Shown piece by piece: positions 10,631-16,391 of a DNA stretch of 16,391 nt (position 1 is its first letter; every line of letters begins with the position of its first letter). The notes below the pieces were generated by a model, which worked only from the letters and a program-made list of their open reading frames with translations, had not been told where the DNA came from and made no database searches. A program made the translations under genes and the position numbers. The stretch comes from Isohypsibius dastychi (lineage: Eukaryota > Tardigrada > Eutardigrada > Parachela > Isohypsibiidae), in contig JAQIWT010000681.1 of NCBI GenBank assembly GCA_034696485.1, positions 1 to 16,391 of the forward strand, in the 5' to 3' direction.

Positions 10631-10647
10631 CTTCGGCGAAAATTGAC
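10631..10647 (+). promoter_or_regulatory. CTTCGGCGAA element, copy 1
   Basis: CTTCGGCGAAAATTGAC closely matches the 16 bp copy at 10810. The core TTCG-G-CGAA is an inverted repeat. It is a candidate shared regulatory site of the divergent pair, inferred from repetition and position only. Confidence 0.35.
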
Positions 10648-10809
10648 TTTGATTATTAGCCAAGATCACAGCTGATTCTTGATTTTCTGTTTATCCAGTC
10701 TGATGGCGAGGTACAGGTCGGCGCAGAACCTGTTCGTGCGTTGTTTTTTTGTTGTGCAACAAGTTTTCGCGCCATATTAACGAGTCCAGTTTTAATTGCT
10801 TTTCCTCAT

Positions 10810-10825
10810 CTTCGGCGAAGTTGAC
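10810..10825 (+). promoter_or_regulatory. CTTCGGCGAA element, copy 2
   Basis: CTTCGGCGAAGTTGAC is the second near-copy, in the same orientation as copy 1 and 135 bp before the right-hand start codon at 10960. Confidence 0.35.
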
Positions 10826-10901
10826 AGTTAAATGGCAGACAATGTCATTTGAAAGTTAACAAACAAATCGCCTTACGCCGTGGGGTGGAACAGTGGTTCA
10901 C

Positions 10902-10909
10902 CTTAAAAA
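10902..10909 (+). promoter_or_regulatory. TATA-like element of paralog B
   Basis: CTTAAAAA lies about 50 bp before the ATG at 10960. An initiator-like TCAGTC follows at 10920-10925, though it is closer than the usual 30 bp. The start site is therefore uncertain. Confidence 0.35.
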
Positions 10910-10959
10910 GACCAGGTGCTCAGTCACTGTCTCGACTGTTAAGCACTTTTTTCTTAAGA

Positions 10960-11599
10960 ATGAAAGTTCTCGTCGCGATTTTCCTGCTTGCATGCGTCGG
11001 TAAGCTAGTGGAAACATGACTTTGAAAACAGTGAGCTCAATTCTTCCGTTACAGTTGCTTGCTCGGCCAGCCGGGAAAGATGTCCATCATTTGGAAACGG
11101 TAAACAGTGCGGCTGCTGGAAGGGGTGGTGTTGGGCCTACTTGAAGGACGGCAGTGTTGGAGGTGACCCATGGTGCTATACTCAAGTGGAGGGATTCCCG
11201 AAAGGCAAGGAAAAGTGGGCCAAATGCACTTCGGATCGAGATTGCAACTGGGCTCAAACCTGTGGAAACGATGTGATCAAAAAGGGCAACGATGACATCA
11301 AACCTGAAACCGAAGATTTCGCGTGCCCAACCTTCATGGACGGCACAAGATGTGGATGCTGGAAAGAAAAGTGCTGGGCCTATGCCAGCGATGCTGAGGG
11401 CAAGAAGGGAAGGAAGGAAAATGGAAAATGGTGCTATACTCAGAAGTTGGGCGTTGCACACGGAAAGGGAGACTTCGCCACGTGCACATCACACCGTGAT
11501 TGTAGCTGGAAGATGACCTGTGGGGATGAGAAGCAATTCCAAGGGGCAGACGAAGGGCACAATGTTGCATCTGACGGTTCTGTTAGCTTTGCAGTTTAG
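10960..11599 (+). CDS. Secreted protein with two eight-cysteine modules (paralog B)
   Basis: Two exons, 10960-10999 and 11055-11599, with a 55 bp GTAAGC...ACAG intron in phase 1; the product is 194 aa. Exon 1 is 40 nt, exactly as in paralog A, and encodes MKVLVAIFLLACV. Module 1 has Cys at 23, 32, 34, 39, 54, 71, 77, 83, with the same 8-1-4-14-16-5-5 spacing as both modules of paralog A. Module 2 has Cys at 104, 113, 115, 120, 140, 157, 163, 169; it carries five extra residues, Lys/Gly/Glu-rich, between the fourth and fifth Cys, and lacks the GGDP that precedes WCYTQ. Conserved words are KQCGCWKGWCWAYL, GGDPWCYTQVEGF, DRDCNW and HRDCSWKMTCG. The C-terminal tail after Cys169 is longer than in A. 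It is probably extracellular and of unknown function. Same exon layout, start context (gaATGAAAGT) and head-to-head position indicate duplication with inversion. Confidence 0.9.
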
Positions 11600-11724
11600 G
11601 TCATCTATTAAGTTCGTTTAAGAATATGATTTGAGAAATCACTTTGCCCTGTTCGATGAAAGTCTATACAAGCAAGAAAATCGTGAACGAGCAAGGAAAA
11701 TACAGCCTGTTTTCTGTCATTCTG

Positions 11725-11745
11725 CTTTATCAAGTCTTGATAAAG
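11725..11745. repeat. Perfect inverted repeat, 10 bp arms, 1 bp spacer
   Basis: Arms CTTTATCAAG and CTTGATAAAG are exact reverse complements around a single T. Each arm contains a GATA-type core (TTATC / GATAA), so this could be a palindromic protein-binding site or a transcribed hairpin 126 bp past the stop of paralog B. Confidence 0.8.
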
Positions 11746-11790
11746 GATTCTGGGAATTTCGTGCCCTCTAGCTAATCTGCTTGAAAAGGC

Positions 11791-11812
11791 GGCGAGTTGT
11801 GCGCAACTCGCC
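11791..11812. repeat. Perfect inverted repeat, 9 bp GC-rich arms, 4 bp loop
   Basis: Arms GGCGAGTTG and CAACTCGCC flank TGCG. A transcript would form a stable hairpin. It lies 45 bp after the 11725-11745 palindrome. Confidence 0.8.
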
Positions 11813-12713
11813 AATCTTCGGCTTTTTGAATAGTTACGTTACAGTAAGGTGGGCTTAGATTTGATATACTGCTGAGAGTTTCGCAAAGAGACACATCCAA
11901 AATTCCAGATGAAGCTTTAGTTCACCTTTTTTCGTTGACCATCCATCGCACTGTTCAAGTCGCTCGATGGTTTCGACGGTGGGTGTCGGGGTTATATTGT
12001 TAAGTCAGTGGTGTTTACACGTCATCAACACCTTTCGCGATACGTACACGCTGATTTGTAGCAAGTTCTACGCTTACGTGTCGCGCGAGCCATCAGTAAC
12101 TTTGACAGTTCCATGGATTACTCATGTTCTACAGCAGAATTCCTCGTTGCTTTGTGCCTGGTTCACTTTTGCTTACCTATGTTAAAGTATGTGGAACTAT
12201 CCAAACGTGTTCTACAAGCACAGAGCTATACTCTGTCGAATGATGAGAATTTCGATCACGCCCTCATTGTTCTCCAGTATCTTCCTTGAGTGCCGTTTAA
12301 CTGTATGGGGTTCACATGGATGAGGAATAAAGAGTAGTTTACCTCCATATCTTGTTTCTCCCAACAGAAATCCATGTTTCCAAAAACGAGAAATCCTATT
12401 TTAAACGGCGATGAAAACACAGATGTTATCAACCAATTAAGAACGGATTAAAGCAACAGGGAGTACAGATGCAGATGCCAGGATCTAAAAAATAAGACCA
12501 ACGTGTGTTGATAGCGGCCTGACCTGTGTGATCATTCTGTTACTTGTTGCACTCCAGCAGATCAAGTGACAAAAGCGAAGGTCGTCAAGATAGAGATCAA
12601 ATTTCGCGGTAGTTTCCCGCAGAAAAACTTATCGGCAAAACATGAAAACAGTTTCTCCCCTGTCAACATTTCATTTCATTTATTTTTGAGTGCTTTTAAA
12701 ACCATCAAACGCT

Positions 12714-13129
12714 ATGGCACACTCCGTTGTTCTATTCTTGGTCTTCCTTACGGTTATTATTGCGGCTCTCGGTGAGTTTGTTAGAGATTCATTCGACGTT
12801 CGTTGATGAAGATTTTGTTCAGAGTCATATTCTAAACTTTCAATAATTCTGCAGCAGCGCTGCAGCGTGGCCGATACAGTTCATCTCGAGATGTGGATGA
12901 TATTAGTGAACCGGAGCCCCTGAGCCCGACCTACATTCGTCCGAGTAGTTTTGGGGTGGATGATGAATATAACAGCGATCGAAACTCAGTGGCCAGCTCA
13001 TCTTCCGGGAAAAGCAAAACAAAAAAGCCTGACAATTGTCGAACTTACCAGCAGGATGGAATGACGTGCCGTGAGTGCGTTACGGTCAAAGGTGGTACCA
13101 CTGAACGAGAAAATCGGTGTACCACATAG
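12714..13129 (+). CDS. Small secreted protein with four-cysteine C-terminus
   Basis: Two exons, 12714-12771 and 12855-13129, with an 83 bp GTGAGT...GCAG intron in phase 1; the product is 110 aa. Exon 1 encodes a strongly hydrophobic signal peptide (VVLFLVFLTVIIAAL). The mature part is acidic and serine-rich (residues about 26-75), passes a basic stretch KSKTKK (72-77), and ends in a segment with Cys81, 91, 94 and 108, enough for two disulfides. The KK pair before the cysteine segment could be a processing site, so a cleaved peptide is possible but not shown. Two AATAAA signals follow at 13222 and 13238. I recognise no family. The splice model rests on signal peptide, phase match and 3' signals. 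Confidence 0.7.
12852..12857 (+). promoter_or_regulatory. NAGNAG tandem splice acceptor (CAGCAG)
   Basis: The acceptor of the small secreted gene reads TGCAGCAGCGCTGCAG. The first two AGs are in the correct phase and differ by one alanine just after the signal peptide; the third would break the frame. Confidence 0.55.
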
Positions 13130-13221
13130 CCAGTCGGGAGTTTACGTAATCAGTAACATGTTATTGTTCCCTCGAGCATAATGTCAGTTTCTTTTGTTCG
13201 GCGACTTCAGCGAACTCTGTG

Positions 13222-13243
13222 AATAAACGTTGACTTTAATAAA
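13222..13243 (+). terminator. Double polyadenylation signal
   Basis: AATAAA at 13222-13227 and again at 13238-13243, 92-114 bp past the stop of the small secreted gene. A 3' UTR of about 120-140 nt is expected. Confidence 0.75.
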
Positions 13244-13684
13244 TCTTAATATGATGTGCATAGAATTGTTTCGGAGTTTGTGTGAATGCAAACAAGATGG
13301 GTGAAAGGTGTCGGTCTGGACGGCAACTGTTCACCTGTTCACCACGATCGTAGGTCAAAAGTTTAATGCAGAATTTCGTCACTACCTGCTGAATCTCCGC
13401 GCATTTGCCAATTGCCAAACACTTTGTTTTCTGGTAAAACAACAAATGGAATTTAATTATTTCGAGTTGTCGCAGGTATGCGACCAAACCTCTCCTGTCA
13501 AGTTGAATATACGTATATGTTGGAGACGTGTCAGAGCGTCAACAATGTGCGTTGTGAGTTCGAACTTCGAATTGAGCTGGGTCGATATCATCATGACAAC
13601 GCACTACGGCGTTTGCATTTCATGTGTTGACAAATCTTACAATTGTTATTCAACGGGTAATCTTCGCTGATCTCTACGCTAAGA
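13244..13684. other. Spacer before the unrecognised three-exon gene
   Basis: An open frame at 13308-13670 has 120 codons but no signal peptide or domain and sits where the promoter of the next gene should be, so I do not call it. The direct repeat GTTCACCTGTTCACC at 13329-13343 shares its TTCACC word with the minisatellite at the right edge. Confidence 0.45.
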
Positions 13685-16095
13685 ATGTCTCAGAAACCGA
13701 CATCAGCCTCGGCGGCGAGAAAACAAAAACGTGAAAATGAACGTGTGCTGGATGAGGAGTTGGGAGACGACTTCTTTTCGTCCATCTTCAAGGGCGAGAA
13801 AGTTGGCGGCAAAGACTACTTTACCTCGATGAAAGAATCCATGGATCCAGACGACAAGATGAGCAAGGCAAGCTTTTTTCAAACTTTGCTGGATACGTTT
13901 GGAGCTGTTGCTGGCGATAAAGTTGCAGTGCGAATGCCGGTAAGGTGTACTGTACTTGATTTGAGGCGACTGCATTTTCTCTCGTTTTCGAAACTTTGCG
14001 CTGTCGTGGAATCAAGATTTAAATAATGGCTGGGTTTCATTTGATGAATAAAGAATACAATTGCTCGACTTTCGAAAGTGATGTCGGAAAATCATTTTTC
14101 GAGCCGGTTGCAAACTCCAGATTCTTTCAATATTCTGAAAAACCCTCCAGAAAGATAATCCGAAAAACATATTTTCTTAGGCCGACACAATGTCATAATA
14201 AATAAAGTGATTACTTTTTCCGTCTTCTTAGTCAAAGAGAAAAACAATTGCAATTTTCAACAAAAACATTTCTAGTCAAAAATTCATAAGGTCGTTTTCG
14301 GCTGCGAAGTCACTTGTTCCGTCGACCTTTTTTCTCAAAATCTCTGTTTAATAATGCGAAAATCTGAAAACGTTTTGCTGGAAAAATGTGCCTAGAGAGA
14401 ATCGTACAGGATGGCGTGACGTTTTTTGTCTGGGGGGGGGGGGGTAAAGTATCATACAAATAGACCGCTGGAGCATGTGCAGCTTAAGCTCGGACAGTAA
14501 ACGAAGATTTGTCTTCTGAAGGACGTTTTCCCAGCTTTTCTCGTCCACAAATACCATACATTTCGCAAAAACTCGATTGAGCTCGCAGATACACACGGTG
14601 CTGCGCTTTAAAAAAAGGGCAAATATCTGGAATACACAAGACTTTAACAAAACTTGTGAAGAGTGAAAATGCTTCGGACTCTACAGTATCTTTAGTTTTG
14701 TTGCTTGTTGTCAATGTCTCTGAAAACATAGATGCTATAAAACGAAAAATTGAAGCTTGTTTCTCGAACCGATTGAAAACCGCTTTTCAAATGGGGTGTC
14801 ATGCTTTCATTTTTGCCGAATAGGATACAGTAAACGAGGATGGATCAGTTACCGAAGGAAAGCTGATCCACGCAAACGAGGACCTTGATGATGATGAGTT
14901 TCACTTCAGCTCGAGACAGGAACGAATGAATAATATCCGCAATATGGCGGATAAAATTTTCAGCAAACCAGACCGCGAGGCTCTCTATGAAAAAGTCATC
15001 GAGGGATCTCAGAAGATGTTGAAGATTGATCCCGAAAAAGACAACGACTTTCCATTTTCGGTTTTCGGAGAAGAACTTGAGCCGGTGCTGGACGATCTCA
15101 AGAAAAAACTGTTGCCAGATGCTGGGAGTAATCGCGAGTTCGTGCAGGCGCTGTTCGACTTTTTCAGTGTCCTCACCGAGGACGTCAAACAAATTGAGGT
15201 AGGGGTATTTAAGTTACGTGAGTTTTCAGCAACAACCCCATCTCACACCCCGGACCCTCGAGTTATAAAACGTGACCTTTCAATGAATAACTTTTCATGT
15301 TTATAAACTACAATATGTTGGATGATTTTTTATCAGGCCAATCACTCGCGTTACTTCAGTTAGTTTGATTTTGAGTAATGAACCAGTTTACTGCTACAAA
15401 CAGCCTGTTTAAAAAATTGCTTGTCTGAAAACCAAATCTGTGTTCATGGAATTTTTTGTTCCCTAACTGAAAGATGAATTTTCTACAAGAGAATTTCATT
15501 CCGAAAAAAGCATGTTCCAGGTGAAAAGGGTGGTGTCTCTTCATTCAATAGTATTGTGATAAAGATGGCAGCCAAGCTCTGACGTCGTATGGTGTACGGT
15601 AGATTGCTGGTTAAACCCCAGATTACATGCTATAGCATCAACTCAAATACATCCTAAAAACAGATTATTTGTTATGATGTTCCCTGCAGATAATCACAAA
15701 GACTGACTAGTTGACTTCTGAAGGTAGTTGAAGGGCCGGAGCCACGAGGACAGCGAAAATGTGTCCTCATGAAAGACGGAGTCAACATCATCATCTTGCC
15801 CCCAGGGAAACGATTGGATAATCTCCGGAGATTCACTCACGCGTCTTTTGGGGTATGGGGACCGAGCTCAATGCTGAACAAGGTCTTCGAAGGTGATGTG
15901 CATTTTTTGAATGATGGCCGCCAGCTTGTGAAAGCCAAGAACCGAGAACAAAAGATTGAAGCAGTTTCGAAAATGGTGGGACTGCTTAGCATGTTTCGGA
16001 GTTACTATGACCCTAAATTCCGTGAACACTGCCTAAAATCTGAGATCCCTCTGGATGAAGAGGTTCTACCTGTTCTCATGCGAATGGTTATCTGA
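13685..16095 (+). CDS. Unrecognised intracellular protein, three exons
   Basis: Three exons, 13685-13939, 14824-15198 and 15724-16095, with phase-0 introns of 884 and 525 bp; the product is 333 aa. It has no signal peptide or membrane segment. Residues 1-22 are basic and polar (ARKQKRENER), then acidic (LDEELGDD). The body is rich in charged residues and short hydrophobic helices, for example MNNIRNMADKIFSK in exon 2 and SKMVGLLSMFRSYY in exon 3, suggesting an alpha-helical soluble protein. Exon 2 ends TEDVKQIE and exon 3 starts VVEGPEPRGQRKCVLMKDG; the phase match and smooth composition support the join. There are only two cysteines, both in exon 3, unlike the secreted neighbours. I do not recognise a family and assign no function. 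The upstream ATG context is AAGAATGTC. The gene structure is fairly firm. Confidence 0.8.
14047..14052 (+). terminator. Possible intronic polyadenylation signal
   Basis: AATAAA lies 21 bp past an in-frame stop (14024-14026) reached if exon 1 of the three-exon gene reads into its intron. A second AATAAA cluster is near 14200. This could give a 113 aa short isoform. Confidence 0.3.
14432..14444. repeat. Poly-G run, 13 bp, in intron 1
   Basis: Run of 13 G inside the 884 bp intron of the three-exon gene. As in the GPCR intron, the sense transcript carries the G strand. Confidence 0.95.
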
Positions 16096-16255
16096 AATTT
16101 TGTCATATAGTTGGGTTCATAGATTACACGTGATATGTCCAGTTTGTAACTTGGTGTGTGGTTTGAAAACGTGTTGTAATATTGGCGGCCCAAGTGCATG
16201 TTGAAACTCAAGTATTTTCAAAGATGTCGGAGATTGCTCCAAGACTTCGCAAATA

Positions 16256-16282
16256 CAGTGTTCCCTGTTAAAGTGAACACTG
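16256..16282. repeat. Inverted repeat CAGTGTTC / GAACACTG
   Basis: Eight-bp arms at 16256-16263 and 16275-16282 separated by 11 bp. The right arm lies within the minisatellite units, so this may be by-product of the repeat. Confidence 0.6.
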
Positions 16283-16391
16283 CGAAAGGTGAACACCTCC
16301 CAAAAGTGAACGCTAAGTTGCTCACCGGCGCGAACAAGCAAAATTTTAATAGGGGTGAACCTGCGAAAGGTGAACACCTGTGAAACGTGAA
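16264..16391. repeat. Degenerate minisatellite, 16-17 bp unit, cut by window edge
   Basis: Units of the form CCTnnnAAA(g)GTGAAC occur at 16264-16278, 16279-16294 (starting ACT), 16296-16311, 16360-16375 and 16377-16391. The 18 bp TGCGAAAGGTGAACACCT is identical at 16281-16298 and 16362-16379. A 48 bp diverged stretch separates the two blocks. The array begins about 170 bp past the stop of the three-exon gene and runs off the right edge. Confidence 0.8.

Larger units (their letters stand above)
10445..10959. promoter_or_regulatory. Bidirectional promoter region between the paralogs
   Basis: This 515 bp region lies between two start codons that point away from each other. It must contain the promoters and short 5' UTRs of both eight-cysteine genes. 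It carries TATA-like sequences near each end (10496-10504 for the left gene, 10902-10909 for the right) and two near-copies of a CTTCGGCGAA element. No open frame of note lies within it. Confidence 0.7.
11600..12713. other. Intergenic region with two inverted repeats
   Basis: No gene is supported. An open frame at 11967-12185 has no signal or domain. Two perfect inverted repeats occur within 70 bp (11725-11745 and 11791-11812). An AATAAA at 12326-12331 is more than 700 bp past the stop of paralog B, which is far for that gene. I see no closer canonical signal. Confidence 0.5.

Noticed and set aside
9847-11599. Kringle or fibronectin type II assignment for the cysteine modules
   Set aside because: Only the WCYT...W..C run is similar. 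The KCGC pair, the CW word and the eight-cysteine spacing do not fit either fold.
11967-12185. 72-codon hydrophobic open frame
   Set aside because: No upstream promoter or downstream signal specific to it and a random-looking composition.
12694-12701. TTTTAAAA as TATA box of the small secreted gene
   Set aside because: It ends only 12 bp before the ATG, so transcription would begin inside the coding region.
13308-13670. 120-codon open frame before the three-exon gene
   Set aside because: No signal peptide, domain or in-phase splice to the next gene. It lies directly upstream of a well-supported start.
1-16391. CRISPR array, bacterial operons, transposase or viral genes
   Set aside because: No regularly spaced repeats with unique spacers, no ribosome-binding-site pattern, and no integrase, reverse transcriptase or capsid-like frames were seen.

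Overview
This window looks like nuclear DNA of a small-genome invertebrate animal. The evidence is GT-AG introns that are mostly 52-67 bp, canonical AATAAA polyadenylation signals, signal-peptide exons and a class A GPCR. The compact style and divergent secreted and receptor genes would fit an ecdysozoan, and a tardigrade is a reasonable guess, but nothing here fixes the species. I see no prokaryotic, viral or transposon coding sequence.

I reconstructed seven spliced genes by joining exons at GT-AG sites with matching phase. (1) 1056-3426 (+): a secreted DOMON-domain protein with a long Ser/Thr/Pro-rich tail, 5 exons, 492 aa. (2) 4664-5671 (+): a secreted leucine-rich-repeat-like protein, 2 exons, 316 aa, with a clear TATA box. 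(3) 6123-7628 (-): a divergent rhodopsin-type GPCR, 3 exons, 348 aa. (4) 9847-10444 (-) and (5) 10960-11599 (+): two paralogous secreted proteins in head-to-head orientation. Each is a signal peptide plus two eight-cysteine modules, and the pair is separated by a 515 bp shared promoter region. (6) 12714-13129 (+): a small secreted protein of 110 aa with a four-cysteine C-terminus. (7) 13685-16095 (+): an unrecognised intracellular protein, 3 exons, 333 aa.

Four of the genes (2, 4, 5, 6) share one layout: a 40-61 nt exon coding for the signal peptide, then a phase-1 intron, then one exon with the whole mature protein. Five of seven products appear secreted and one is a membrane receptor. Beyond the paralogous pair I see no sign that the genes form one pathway.

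Non-coding structure of note: five C/G homopolymer runs of 12-15 bp, all outside coding exons; two perfect inverted repeats downstream of gene 5; two NAGNAG acceptors that keep frame; a strong but frame-breaking alternative donor in the GPCR; a near-repeated CTTCGGCGAA element in the bidirectional promoter; and a 16-17 bp minisatellite running off the right edge. The region 7.7-9.7 kb has no gene I can support. The most promising novel material is the paired eight-cysteine double-module family (genes 4 and 5), followed by the unrecognised gene 7.
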